A DNA stretch of 34,965 nucleotides from an uncultured Clostridium sp. Its GTDB lineage: Bacteria > Bacillota > Clostridia > TANB77 > CAG-508. Below the pieces are notes generated by a model, which was not told the origin of the DNA, ran no database searches, and saw only the letters and a program-made list of their open reading frames with translations. Location of the stretch: NCBI GenBank assembly GCA_900553985.1, contig USFW01000016.1:1-34965 (forward strand). Reading direction: 5' to 3'. The first letter of the stretch is position 1; every line of letters starts with the position of its first letter. A program made the position numbers and the translations under genes. Of the stretch, positions 7,460 through 16,277 are shown in pieces.

Positions 7460-8899
7460 CTATTTTTTCAATTCTTCTAAAAACATTTCATTTAGCATCT
7501 TAGGATTTGCTTTTCCTTTTGTTTCTTTCATTGCTTGACCCACTAAAAATCCTAGAGCTCTATCTTTTCCAGCTTTATAGTCTGCTATTGATTGTGGATT
7601 TGCTTCTAATATTTTAAGTACTATTTCCTTAATAGCTCCTTCATCTGATATTTGAATCCATCCTTTTTCTTTTATTATTTCCTCAGGTTCTCTTGGATTT
7701 TCAAATAATTCTTCTAATACTTTTTTACCTATACTAGAACTTATTGTTCCTTTATCTATTAAGATAACTAAATCCCCTAGTTCTTTAGCATTAAAAGGTA
7801 TTTCTGATGGTTCTAATTCTTTTTCATTTAATATTCTTGATATATCTGAAATAATCCAGTTATTTACTGCTTTAGGATTATTACAAATCTTTATTGCATT
7901 TTCAAATAAATCTGATAAATACTTTGAAGCTGTTATTATCCCTGCATCTTTTTCTGATAATTTATATTCTTTTAAATATCTTTCTTTTCTACTTTCAGGT
8001 AATTCTGGTAATGTTTTTCTTATATTTTCGATATATTCTTCTGATAGTCTTATAGCAACTAAATCAGGTTCTGGAAAATATCTATAATCTTGAGCATCTT
8101 CCTTATCTCTCATTGAAAAAGTCTTTCCTGATACATCGTCCCATCTTAAAGTTTCTTGTTCTACTTTTCCACCGTTTTCTATAAGTTCTATTTGTCTATC
8201 AATTTCATATTCAATTCCTCTAGTTATACTTCTGAAAGAGTTCATGTTTTTCATTTCTGTACGAGTTCCTAATTTGCTATCTCCTTTTTTTCTTACAGAA
8301 ACATTAACATCTGCTCTAAAAGAACCTTCTTGCATTTTACAGTCTGAAACCTCTATATATTCTAATATTGATTTTAATCTTTTCAAATATGCATCTGCTT
8401 CAAGGCTACTTCTTAAATCTGGTTCTGAAACTATTTCTATCAAAGGAACTCCTGCTCTATTTAAATCTACTAAACTTCCACCCGCAAAGTCATCATGATT
8501 TAATTTACCTGCATCTTCTTCTATATGAATTCTAGTTATTCCTATTTTCTTATTTTCTCCATTTACTTCTATTTCAATATTACCATGTTCACAAAGTGGT
8601 TGGTCAAATTGAGATATTTGATATGCTTTTGGTAAGTCTGGATAAAAATAATTTTTTCTATCATTTTTACAATCTCTTGAAATTTCACAGTTAGTAGCTA
8701 GTCCTGCTTTTACAGCATATTCAACAACCTTTTCATTTAAAACAGGTAAAGTTCCTGGCATTGCCATACATATTGGACAAACTTGTGTATTAGGTTCTGC
8801 GCCAAAGGTTGTTGGACATGAACAGAAAATCTTTGTCTTTGTTGATAATTCTGCATGAACTTCTAGCCCTATTACTACTTCATAATCATCTCTTAACAT
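7460..8899 (-). CDS. gatB: Asp-tRNA(Asn)/Glu-tRNA(Gln) amidotransferase subunit B
   Basis: A 479-residue subunit of the GatCAB complex, which converts Glu-tRNA(Gln) (and often Asp-tRNA(Asn)) to the amidated form. GatB binds the tRNA and carries the kinase/transamidase site. Visible features are GLEVHAEL near the N-terminus, the zinc site Cys26, Cys28, Cys41 and Cys44, the YFYPDLPKAYQISQFDQP block, IHIEEDAGKL, and a C-terminal YqeY-like tail. I chose the ATG at 8899, which has GGGAGG upstream; a longer reading into the end of gatA lacks support. It lies 13 bases after gatA in a gatC-gatA-gatB operon. Confidence 0.96.
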   Translation of the reverse strand: MLRDDYEVVIGLEVHAELSTKTKIFCSCPTTFGAEPNTQVCPICMAMPGTLPVLNEKVVEYAVKAGLATNCEISRDCKNDRKNYFYPDLPKAYQISQFDQPLCEHGNIEIEVNGENKKIGITRIHIEEDAGKLNHDDFAGGSLVDLNRAGVPLIEIVSEPDLRSSLEADAYLKRLKSILEYIEVSDCKMQEGSFRADVNVSVRKKGDSKLGTRTEMKNMNSFRSITRGIEYEIDRQIELIENGGKVEQETLRWDDVSGKTFSMRDKEDAQDYRYFPEPDLVAIRLSEEYIENIRKTLPELPESRKERYLKEYKLSEKDAGIITASKYLSDLFENAIKICNNPKAVNNWIISDISRILNEKELEPSEIPFNAKELGDLVILIDKGTISSSIGKKVLEELFENPREPEEIIKEKGWIQISDEGAIKEIVLKILEANPQSIADYKAGKDRALGFLVGQAMKETKGKANPKMLNEMFLEELKK

Positions 8900-8912
8900 T
8901 CTTTTTCCTCCC

Positions 8913-10385
8913 TTAATCTTTCTTAAATTCAGGTTGATATTTTTTTCTAAACTCAACTGCTTGTTCAAGTGTATATGCTGCATTTAATATTTTTTCTTCT
9001 TCAAATTTATTTCCTATTAATTGCATTCCTATTGGCATTTTCTCACTATTTACTCCACAAGGTATTGATATAGCTGGTAAGCCTGCTATATTTACTGATA
9101 CTGTACATATATCTGATAAATACATTTCTAATGGATTTTCTGATTTTGTACCAATTCCAAAAGCTACTGTTGGTGATGTTGGTGTTAATATAACATCATA
9201 TTTTTCAAAAGCTTTACTGAATTTATTCATAACTAAAGTTCTTACTTGTTGTGCTTTTTTATAATAAGCATCATAATATCCTGATGATAATACATATGTT
9301 CCAAGTATTATTCTTCTTTTAACTTCTGGTCCAAATGCTTCACTTCTTGATTTTTTATATAATTCTTTTAGATTTTTAAATTCTCCTGTTCTATATGTAT
9401 ATCTTATTCCATCAAATCTGCCTAAGTTTGAACTTGCTTCTGCACATGCTATAATGTAATATGCTGCTAAAGAATATTTTGCTATATCTAATGAAAACTC
9501 CTCTATTTCAGCACCTAATTCTTTATATTTTTCTATTGATTTTTGTAAAGTTTCCTTTACTTCTGAATTTATACCTTCTCCAAAAAATTCTTTTGGAACC
9601 CCTATTTTTAATCCTTTAACATCATTTTTTAGGCATTTTGTATAATCTATTTTTTCTCTATTTACAGATGTTGTGTCTTTTTTATCATGACCTGCAATTA
9701 TATTTAATAATAAAGCTGAATCTCTAACATCTTTCGTTATAGGACCTATTTGGTCTAATGATGAAGCAAATGCTACTAATCCATATCTTGAAACAAGACC
9801 ATATGTTGGCTTTAAGCCTACAACTCCACAAAAACTAGCTGGTTGTCTTATTGAACCACCAGTATCGCTTCCTAATGCCCAAGGCACTAAATTTGCTGCA
9901 ACAGCTGCTGCACTTCCTCCTGATGAACCTCCAGGAACTCTACTTAAGTTCCATGGATTTTTTGTTACTTTAAAATATGAATGTTCAGTAGAACCTCCCA
10001 TTGCAAATTCATCCATATTTAGTTTTCCTAAATTGATTAAGTTTTCTTCATTAATTTTTTCCATAACTGTTGCGTCATATGGTGATACGAAATTTTCTAA
10101 CATTTTTGAAGAACAAGTTGTTTTTATTCCTTTTGTACAGATATTATCTTTTATACCGATTGGAATACCTGCCAATTCTCCTTCAATTTCTTTATTATCT
10201 ATCTTTTTTTGAATTTCTTCTGCTTTATTTTCTGCCTCTTCTGTCAAAGTAGTAACAAAAGCTTGTACATCTTTTTCCTTTTCATTTATTCTATCAACAT
10301 ATGCTTTTGTAATCTCTTTTACGGTTAATTCTTTGTTTTTTAACTTTTCTTGTAATTCATGAACTGTTAATTCAGTAATGTTCAT
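8913..10385 (-). CDS. gatA: Asp-tRNA(Asn)/Glu-tRNA(Gln) amidotransferase subunit A
   Basis: A 490-residue amidase-signature enzyme that releases ammonia from glutamine for the GatCAB reaction. The Ser-cisSer-Lys triad is clear: Lys79 in GIKDN, Ser154 in the PGGSSGGS segment, and Ser178 in DTGGSIRQP. These numbers match those of well-studied GatA enzymes. An ammonia channel passes from here to GatB. A GAGGAGG site precedes the ATG. It follows gatC after a 94-base spacer that holds a 10-bp hairpin. Confidence 0.97.
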   Translation of the reverse strand: MNITELTVHELQEKLKNKELTVKEITKAYVDRINEKEKDVQAFVTTLTEEAENKAEEIQKKIDNKEIEGELAGIPIGIKDNICTKGIKTTCSSKMLENFVSPYDATVMEKINEENLINLGKLNMDEFAMGGSTEHSYFKVTKNPWNLSRVPGGSSGGSAAAVAANLVPWALGSDTGGSIRQPASFCGVVGLKPTYGLVSRYGLVAFASSLDQIGPITKDVRDSALLLNIIAGHDKKDTTSVNREKIDYTKCLKNDVKGLKIGVPKEFFGEGINSEVKETLQKSIEKYKELGAEIEEFSLDIAKYSLAAYYIIACAEASSNLGRFDGIRYTYRTGEFKNLKELYKKSRSEAFGPEVKRRIILGTYVLSSGYYDAYYKKAQQVRTLVMNKFSKAFEKYDVILTPTSPTVAFGIGTKSENPLEMYLSDICTVSVNIAGLPAISIPCGVNSEKMPIGMQLIGNKFEEEKILNAAYTLEQAVEFRKKYQPEFKKD

Positions 10386-10403
10386 TATTTTTCCTCCTCG
10401 TTT

Positions 10404-10443
10404 AATATGCTTACAACTTATTTCTTAATTTTATAAGCATATT
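10404..10443. other. Inverted repeat between gatC and gatA
   Basis: AATATGCTTA (10404-10413) and TAAGCATATT (10434-10443) pair perfectly over 10 bp with a 20-base loop. The T-run follows on the plus strand, so it is not a standard terminator for the minus-strand operon. It could stabilise or process the gatCAB transcript. Confidence 0.5.
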
Positions 10444-10479
10444 CTTTTTTTATCAAGTATTTTATATTTATGTACTTAA

Positions 10480-10764
10480 TTAAATTACTTTTGGTATCTT
10501 AAACATATTTTGTTCTTGACTTGGTGCATTTTGTAATAAAGCTTTATTATCTTCAAATATTTCAACTTTATCTTCCCTAAATACATTTTGAGTTTCATTT
10601 GCTCCTATTGTTATATCTAAATTTTCTGCATGTGCATTATTTACTATATCTGCAAAATCTAATATTTCTTGTAAATTTTCTAAATAATTTTCTATTTCAT
10701 TTTCTTCTAATGTTAAGTTCGCTAAATTTGCAATATGCAATATTTCTTCTTTACTTACTTGCAT
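10480..10764 (-). CDS. gatC: Asp-tRNA(Asn)/Glu-tRNA(Gln) amidotransferase subunit C
   Basis: A 94-residue small subunit that holds GatA and GatB together. It starts MQVSKEEILHIANLANLTLE, the usual GatC helical N-terminus, and ends with the FREDKVE...NAPSQEQNMFKIPKVI segment typical of the family. I chose the ATG at 10764, which has AGGAGATGG just upstream; a longer in-frame reading would cover the sortase terminator. First gene of gatCAB, with its own promoter at 10798-10826. Confidence 0.94.
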   Translation of the reverse strand: MQVSKEEILHIANLANLTLEENEIENYLENLQEILDFADIVNNAHAENLDITIGANETQNVFREDKVEIFEDNKALLQNAPSQEQNMFKIPKVI

Positions 10765-10797
10765 TTTACCATCTCCTAAATTTTTTATATGTTCAAT

Positions 10798-10826
10798 ATT
10801 ATATACTGAATAAATCAAAAAAACAA
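10798..10826 (-). promoter_or_regulatory. Promoter of gatCAB
   Basis: Minus-strand TTGTTT (10821-10826) and TATAAT (10798-10803) with a 17-base spacer. The -35 box overlaps the sortase terminator, a compact arrangement. Confidence 0.6.
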
Positions 10827-10846
10827 GTCTAAAAAGACCTGTTTTT
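10817..10846 (-). terminator. Terminator of the sortase gene
   Basis: On the minus strand AAAAACAGGTC pairs with GACTTGTTTTT (one G-U), followed by further T residues, 16 bases after the sortase stop codon. Confidence 0.8.
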
Positions 10847-10861
10847 CCACTTTTCTCCAAC

Positions 10862-11620
10862 TTAAATTGCTCTTGCTTTTACTATTACTCTTTCTTTACT
10901 ATCATTTGTACAAGTTATTAAAGTTATTTCTTTTTTTCCATTCGTTCTTTGGTCAGTACAAGTAGTATCTGATGGAACTACATTATATTTAGTATATACT
11001 GAGTATTCCACTACCTTTCCTGTTGTGTCTGTAATTTTTATTATATCACCATTTTCTAAAGTCGGTACTTTACTAAAAAACTTAGAATTTCTATAATTAT
11101 GTCCTACTATACAGTAATTTCCTACCTCATTTATTTCTGGTCCATGAAATTTCAATGGTGACATTTTTAATAGCGCTTCTGTTTCTTGTTCTGATTTAGT
11201 TTCACCAGATAATATAGGATAATCTACTTTTATTTTTGGAATTTCAATTCTTCCATCTACTACATATGTATAACCAGCTGATGATTTCTCTTTTGGCTTG
11301 GTTGCAACCGTATTTGAACTATTTGTTGTTGGTACTACTACTGGCTTTTCTTCTTTTCCATCATCTGTTGTATCATTTAATACTGCTATTAATATATCAC
11401 TATTAACTTCTGTTTTATCTTCTTCAGGTATATTTGCATTTGCTAAAATTTCTTGCGAAACGGCTTCTGATTTTTCTCTATCGTATGCAGCATAAATATA
11501 AAATGATACTAATACTATTAAGAAAAATAATGATAATATGAAATTAAATTTATATATTTTTTTCTTTTTCTTTAACTCTGGTGTTATATATAATTTTTTG
11601 GTTACCAAAATTTGATTCAT
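10862..11620 (-). CDS. Sortase (class uncertain)
   Basis: A 252-residue membrane-anchored transpeptidase that attaches surface proteins to the cell wall or to each other. It has a basic N-terminus, one membrane helix (about 26-46), a Ser/Thr/Pro-rich linker (about 85-115), then the sortase beta barrel. Catalytic residues visible are His174 in VGHNYRN, Cys237 in TLITC, and Arg244 in ERVIVKAR. An N-terminal anchor with no C-terminal helix fits class A, D or E better than B or C. I cannot fix the class. No LPXTG-type substrate is encoded in the window. It has a GGGAGAG ribosome binding site and appears to be a single-gene unit with its own terminator. Confidence 0.92.
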   Translation of the reverse strand: MNQILVTKKLYITPELKKKKKIYKFNFILSLFFLIVLVSFYIYAAYDREKSEAVSQEILANANIPEEDKTEVNSDILIAVLNDTTDDGKEEKPVVVPTTNSSNTVATKPKEKSSAGYTYVVDGRIEIPKIKVDYPILSGETKSEQETEALLKMSPLKFHGPEINEVGNYCIVGHNYRNSKFFSKVPTLENGDIIKITDTTGKVVEYSVYTKYNVVPSDTTCTDQRTNGKKEITLITCTNDSKERVIVKARAI

Positions 11621-11689
11621 ATATCTCTCCCTATTTATATTACTTCTATAATATTATAACATGAAATTTTTTATTTTCAAATATTTTTA

Positions 11690-11718
11690 TTGAATTTTTT
11701 GTAAATTCATTGTATAAT
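11690..11718 (+). promoter_or_regulatory. Promoter of tRNA-Gly
   Basis: TTGAAT (11690-11695) and TATAAT (11713-11718), spacer 17, ending 8 bases before the tRNA 5' end. Confidence 0.75.
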
Positions 11719-11726
11719 ATCATTAT

Positions 11727-11800
<74 letters not shown>

Positions 11801-11884
11801 TAATGCGTTTTCGTCGAACCACTTGAAAGTATCGCAACAAGTGAGTTTAAAGAAAACAAAAAAGTGAATATCATTTCACAATAT

Positions 11885-11910
11885 ATAAGTCGATTTAGTC
11901 GGCTTATTTT
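11885..11910 (+). terminator. Terminator at the left end of the element
   Basis: ATAAGTCGA (11885-11893) and TCGGCTTAT (11899-11907) pair with one G-U, followed by a run of T. It probably ends transcription entering from the tRNA promoter. Confidence 0.75.
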
Positions 11911-11974
11911 TTGCTTTTTGGAAATAAAAGTAAATAATAGCCTCAAAATATTGAAAAAAGTAGGTTTTTGTGGT

Positions 11975-12247
11975 ATGATATCTACAGTAAAAAAAGAAAT
12001 AGCAATAAGTAAAAAATTACATTCTAAGATTGAATGGGCTTGCACTTTTAGTAATTGTGAACCAAAGATAAAGAATGGTAATTTGAGAATGGTAGAAAAA
12101 ACTAATCTTGCTTATGTAGAACCACATACTGCTATTATTAAAGATAAAATATATTTATTCTTTAATGAACATGAGTATTTTTACATAGGTAATTTAGCAA
12201 ATAAATACCCACTCTCAAAATTAAGAGAATTTATCAATGGCGACTAA
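11975..12247 (+). CDS. Hypothetical protein of the mobile element
   Basis: A 90-residue protein starting MISTVKKEIAISKKLHSKIE. I chose the ATG at 11975, with a weak AGTAGG 10 bases upstream; an open frame extends further upstream but crosses the terminator at 11885-11910. It contains two cysteines (WACTFSNCE) and a C-terminal segment rich in Tyr/Phe. No membrane helix or known motif is visible. It lies first in the element, 113 bases before the recombinase. Function not recognised. Confidence 0.5.
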   Translation: MISTVKKEIAISKKLHSKIEWACTFSNCEPKIKNGNLRMVEKTNLAYVEPHTAIIKDKIYLFFNEHEYFYIGNLANKYPLSKLREFINGD

Positions 12248-12360
12248 TACTAAAAGATTTTTTGTTTTCAGCAAGTAGTATAATAAGAAAATATTAGAGT
12301 TTTTAAGTGTTAGTTAGCAATGGCTTTCTAGCACTTTGTTTGTTTTATGGGAGGTTTTAA

Positions 12361-13260
12361 ATGGAGAACGAAGAAAGAAAAATTGCAGGTATTTATATTA
12401 GAGTAAGTACCGAAGATCAAGCTCGTGAGGGATTTAGTTTAGGAGAACAAGAAGAGAAATTAAGACAGCTATGCAAATATAAGGATTTTGAGATATTTAA
12501 AGTATATAAAGACGCAGGAATATCAGCTAAAAATATGAAAGATAGACCAGCATTTCAGCAAATGCTAGAAGATATGAAAGCAGGTAAATTAAATTATATA
12601 GTTGCATATAAACTTGATAGAGTAACTCGTTCTGTAAGAGATTTAGAAGTTTTAATTAGCACTCTTGAGCAATACCATTGCTATTTAATTTGTGATAGAG
12701 ATGATGTAAATACTTCTACTGCAAATGGTCGTTTCTTTGTTAGAATGTTAACTGTTTTATCTCAACTTGAAATAGAAATAGTATCAGAAAGAACTAAGTT
12801 TGGATTAAATGGTGCTATTAAAGCAGGTCATATTCCTGGAAAAGTACCACTAGGCTATTACAGAGATACTGATAAAACATTAAAAGTAGATGTTACTACA
12901 AAAGATATTGTTTTAAAAATATTTGAATTATATTTAGAAGGCAAAAGCTATCAAGCAATATCTAATATTCTAAATGAGGAAAAAGTATTATCCCCTAATA
13001 ATAAGAAATGGTGCGACTCTACTATTGATAGAATTATAAACAATAAAATCTATATGGGTGATTATGAAAGGTATAAATATGATACTAACAAAGAAACAGA
13101 ATTATTTGTAGATGTTGTTCCTCCTATTATAACAAGAGCTATGTGGGAAGAAGTTCAAAAACAAAAGGAGAAAAATCAAAGGTCTTATTGTAGAAATAGA
13201 GTTTATATCTTTTTTCAAAAACTTGTATGTCCTACTTGTCGGAAAAATAATGACTTGTAA
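12361..13260 (+). CDS. Large serine recombinase, N-terminal part (frameshifted)
   Basis: The first 299 residues of a resolvase-type large serine recombinase that would excise and integrate the element. The catalytic domain (about 1-145) shows IYIRVSTEDQ with nucleophile Ser16 and the VAYKLDRVTRS block. The recombinase domain follows: GKVPLGYYRD, then the SNILNEE...WCDSTIDRIINNKIYMGDY region (about 200-240). GGGAGG lies 6 bases before the ATG. The frame reaches a zinc-ribbon CPTC motif, then reads Arg-Lys-Asn-Asn-Asp-Leu and stops at 13258. One extra base at about 13240 displaces the rest. In the +1 frame the expected CPTC-GK-IMTC continues without loss. Either a recent mutation or a read-through frameshift at CGG AAA; see findings. 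Confidence 0.9.
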   Translation: MENEERKIAGIYIRVSTEDQAREGFSLGEQEEKLRQLCKYKDFEIFKVYKDAGISAKNMKDRPAFQQMLEDMKAGKLNYIVAYKLDRVTRSVRDLEVLISTLEQYHCYLICDRDDVNTSTANGRFFVRMLTVLSQLEIEIVSERTKFGLNGAIKAGHIPGKVPLGYYRDTDKTLKVDVTTKDIVLKIFELYLEGKSYQAISNILNEEKVLSPNNKKWCDSTIDRIINNKIYMGDYERYKYDTNKETELFVDVVPPIITRAMWEEVQKQKEKNQRSYCRNRVYIFFQKLVCPTCRKNNDL

Positions 13261-14224
13261 AGGTACAGGTGGTAAAAAAGCTAAATATATGTACTACTTC
13301 TGTGATAACTGCAATTTATATTACAATGAAGCTGAATTAGAAGATTGTTTAATTGATTATATTTTAGATTTAGTAGAATATGACTTTCATGTAAATAAAT
13401 ACTTCTACCCTCTACTTGCCGAAAAGAAAGATAATGAAACTAAAGAAATTGAAAAAGAAATCAAGAAATTAAAAGAACAAAAGGAAAGACTTAGAAAAGT
13501 CTATGTCAATGGAATATTAAAAGAAGAAGATTTTGCAGAAGATTACAAAATAATAGAAAAGAAATTAGCAGATTTGGAAAACAAGAAAATTGACTCTTTA
13601 AATTTTGACAAAGAAACATATAATCCTCAACATCTACTTGCTGAAAGAGATATAGAAAGAGAAAAATTGACTGAACATCAGATGTATAAAGATATTTTGC
13701 TAAAACTATGGACTATGAAGAGTAAAGAAGAAAAGCAATCTTTTATATCTAAATTTATTGAAACTGCAACATTAAAGAAAGATGAAGAAGGCAATTTTGA
13801 TATTGAAAAAATCAATTTTAGAAGTAGTTTTGTCGGGCAAATAGACAAGTTATATGATAAGGGTGTTGTAGATTTTCCAACTATGCTAGAAAGAGGTGGA
13901 AAACTAGAAGATACTAGAATTAGTGTAAATATGAATAATGAACAATTACAAGACTATTTAAGTACATTGAAAAAAGAATTAGATATAAACTATATGGATT
14001 TGGGAGAATACTATTTTCACGATGATAAGATAGATGAAAACTATGATAATAAATCTAAAGTTGCAATGATTAGAGATAAACATATTGAATTTAAGTTAAA
14101 GAAAAATCAAAAAGTAGTTAGAATGGTAGCAATAAAACAATATAAAAATTTCTTGGCTAAACCAGAGGGAAAATTACGACTTGGACTTGTTACTCATACT
14201 ACTGCAAAGAAACAGCATAAATAA
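13241..14224 (+). CDS. Large serine recombinase, C-terminal part in +1 frame
   Basis: Continues the recombinase from the zinc ribbon (GKIMTCKG, then YFCDNCNLYY, pairing with CPTC of the first part). Next comes a Lys/Glu coiled coil (about 13430-13610) and the INFRSSFVGQIDKLYDKG segment that usually ends such clostridial recombinases. Beyond this is an unusual extra stretch of about 130 residues (from about 13840 to the stop), basic towards its end. An ATG at 13223 starts the same frame but has no ribosome binding site and would give a protein without a catalytic domain. There are no stops or gaps in this part, so selection may still act on it. Confidence 0.85.
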   Translation, partial: GKIMTCKGTGGKKAKYMYYFCDNCNLYYNEAELEDCLIDYILDLVEYDFHVNKYFYPLLAEKKDNETKEIEKEIKKLKEQKERLRKVYVNGILKEEDFAEDYKIIEKKLADLENKKIDSLNFDKETYNPQHLLAERDIEREKLTEHQMYKDILLKLWTMKSKEEKQSFISKFIETATLKKDEEGNFDIEKINFRSSFVGQIDKLYDKGVVDFPTMLERGGKLEDTRISVNMNNEQLQDYLSTLKKELDINYMDLGEYYFHDDKIDENYDNKSKVAMIRDKHIEFKLKKNQKVVRMVAIKQYKNFLAKPEGKLRLGLVTHTTAKKQHK

Positions 14225-14473
14225 TTGTTGCAACTATTACTTTATATTTGTGCTATGTTGCAACAAGCAAATTAGCGAATACAAATTTATATTTGCGTGT
14301 AGCAATATAAATTTTGTGTGAGGTAATTTTGATAAATTTTATCCCATTGGGAGAAAATTTATTGCCTCGCAGAGCCCCCGAGTTATAATGGTACGTCATA
14401 ACTCATAGGGGGTTAGGACTTATGACAAGGTCAAAGTCCTATGCTTCGAAGAAAATTCTAAAGGAGGAAAAAG
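14225..14473 (+). other. Structured spacer upstream of the relaxase, likely oriT region
   Basis: About 250 bases with several inverted repeats. GTTGCAAC palindromes lie at 14227-14234 and 14257-14264. ATAAATTTT with AAAATTTAT form a hairpin within about 14310-14370. The strongest, 14375-14412, pairs CCCCC plus GAGTTAT with ATAACTC plus GGGGG around an 11-base loop. A last hairpin pairs TAGGACTT (14414-14421) with AAGTCCTA (14434-14441). MobV relaxases nick at an inverted repeat just upstream of their own gene, so 14375-14441 is the best oriT candidate. The nick site cannot be placed. Confidence 0.55.
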
Positions 14474-15859
14474 ATGGAACAAGAATTAGCATATTCATTT
14501 CACTTGGGTTGTGATAAAAACAAAAGTAAAGTAGCAAAAAAGACAGCTAAAGGAAATGTTTATGGAACAACTTCTCTTTCAAATAATGCTATTCAAAATG
14601 CAAATGATGTATCAAGAGTAAATAAGCATAATTTACGAGATTACGATAATCAAAAAGATTTAATTACTACTATTTATGGAACTAATGATATTGTAGAAGA
14701 TGTTAAACAAGTCTATTTAGATGAATTTGAACAAGCTAGAATTGAGTATAATAGCAAGACAAGAGCTGATAGACAAGTTAAAGATTACTTTCAAAAAGTG
14801 TGTAATTCTCAAAATGATATTGCCTGTGAAATTATTATAGAACTTGGAGATATGGATTTTTGGCAAGATAAAGATGATGAATATAGATTTAAGATGATAG
14901 ATGTATATAATGAGCAAATACAAGACTTAAATAAAATACTTCCTAGCTTTAAAGTAGCCAATGCTACAATACATTTTGACGAAACATCTCCACATATGCA
15001 TGTTATAGGTGTTCCTGTAATAGAGAATTGTAAAAGAGGTATAAAAAAGCAGGTTGGAAAATCACAACTATTTACTAAAACTTTACTTTCAGAAATACAA
15101 GATAAAATGAGAAATGCTTGTATTAAATCTTATAACAAGTTCTATGATGTTGATAGTAGGCTTAAAACAAAGCAAAAAGGCAGAAACCAAGATATTAATG
15201 TTAAAGAAATGGATAATTACAGACAGATGAAGAAAAAACTAGAGAAACAGAAACAAAAGTTAGATAATGCTAATAAACAAACTAAAAAACTTGATAATAA
15301 AAGTAAAGATATTTGTCAAATATTAGATAATCTGAAATCGCCTTTGCTAGATAAAAATAATAAGCTTATTTCGAGCGAGAATATAGATAATATTAAAAAT
15401 TATATTGAAAACGTAACTAATGTTACTCAGACAGTTAGAAGTGTAAATGATTTAAATATAGCTATTGAAGATTTTGAATTTTATACACTTGAAGTAGGTC
15501 AAGAGAATCGCTCACTTCAATATCAATTAGAACAAAAAGACGAGGTTATTGAAAAATTAAATGATAAATTATCTGTTAAAGAAAAGATAATTAATAAACT
15601 ACAAGAAGAAAAAGAAAGCTTAAAAGCTCAATTACAAAAATTCAAAGGTTTTTGGCATAGTTTAATGAGCCACTTTCATAAAAGGATAACTTATGATAAT
15701 GACGCAAATTATAAAATTGTCAGTGATGATTTATATAAAAATGGCATATTTGATGATAATGATAATGAAATCGCTAACAATATTTTAAGAAAAGTAACTA
15801 TACCAAATGAGAACAAAGCTGAAAAGAATAGAAAGAAAAACAATGATACTAGATTTTAA
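14474..15859 (+). CDS. mobV: MobV-family relaxase
   Basis: A 461-residue Pre/Mob-type relaxase that would nick oriT and lead DNA transfer using the conjugation machinery of another element. Motif HNLR (52-55) lies near the N-terminus. The metal-binding three-histidine signature HFDETSPHMH (His167, His174, His176) is intact, preceded by CEIIIELGDMDFW. From about 225 onward the protein is a long Lys/Glu/Gln-rich coiled coil, normal for MobV. AAAGGAGG lies just before the ATG. No coupling protein or mating-pair genes are present, so the element would be mobilizable rather than self-transmissible. Confidence 0.93.
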   Translation: MEQELAYSFHLGCDKNKSKVAKKTAKGNVYGTTSLSNNAIQNANDVSRVNKHNLRDYDNQKDLITTIYGTNDIVEDVKQVYLDEFEQARIEYNSKTRADRQVKDYFQKVCNSQNDIACEIIIELGDMDFWQDKDDEYRFKMIDVYNEQIQDLNKILPSFKVANATIHFDETSPHMHVIGVPVIENCKRGIKKQVGKSQLFTKTLLSEIQDKMRNACIKSYNKFYDVDSRLKTKQKGRNQDINVKEMDNYRQMKKKLEKQKQKLDNANKQTKKLDNKSKDICQILDNLKSPLLDKNNKLISSENIDNIKNYIENVTNVTQTVRSVNDLNIAIEDFEFYTLEVGQENRSLQYQLEQKDEVIEKLNDKLSVKEKIINKLQEEKESLKAQLQKFKGFWHSLMSHFHKRITYDNDANYKIVSDDLYKNGIFDDNDNEIANNILRKVTIPNENKAEKNRKKNNDTRF

Positions 15860-15876
15860 AATGGAGGTAATAGAAA

Positions 15877-16170
15877 ATGGAACAAGAAAAAGTAAAATAT
15901 TTAATAGATATTATAAATAATATGGACATTAAAGATAAATTAAGATTAGCAATATGTATGAGCCAAAGCAAATTGTCTGGACTTATATATAATAATAAAG
16001 AATATTATGAAAAATTTGATAGTATGCTAAAAAACATAGATGAAGAATATAGAACTACACTTATAAATTTTGGAAAATATAAAATTGTTATTTTTGTAAT
16101 GGCTAAACTAATGGAAATGGAGACAACAGAGCAAAATAAAGTTGCTTTATATTTATTTAACAATATATAA
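15877..16170 (+). CDS. Hypothetical helical protein of the mobile element
   Basis: A 97-residue protein starting MEQEKVKYLIDIINNM, with a clear TGGAGG ribosome binding site, 17 bases after mobV. It looks mainly alpha-helical, with a hydrophobic FGKYKIVIFVMAKLMEM segment that is too mixed for a confident membrane helix. It is likely cotranscribed with mobV. Function not recognised. Confidence 0.7.
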   Translation: MEQEKVKYLIDIINNMDIKDKLRLAICMSQSKLSGLIYNNKEYYEKFDSMLKNIDEEYRTTLINFGKYKIVIFVMAKLMEMETTEQNKVALYLFNNI

Positions 16171-16277
16171 TGGATATTATGGTATGAGAAACTATTAATA
16201 TAAGTGCTAATACTATTGAAAAAAACGAACTTTGTTAGTATAATTATATAAAAATATAAATGAAAGGAGTTCTACAA

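Noticed and set aside
10404..10443. Hairpin between gatC and gatA as a terminator or T-box
   Set aside because: The T-run is on the wrong strand for the operon and no T-box specifier or antiterminator sequence is present.
11864..11974. Longer N-terminus for the small protein at 11975-12247
   Set aside because: The extended frame runs through a clear terminator hairpin (11885-11910) and has no ribosome binding site at its ATG.
14225..14266. GTTGCAAC palindromes as replication iterons
   Set aside because: Only two copies in inverted arrangement and no replication initiator gene in the element.
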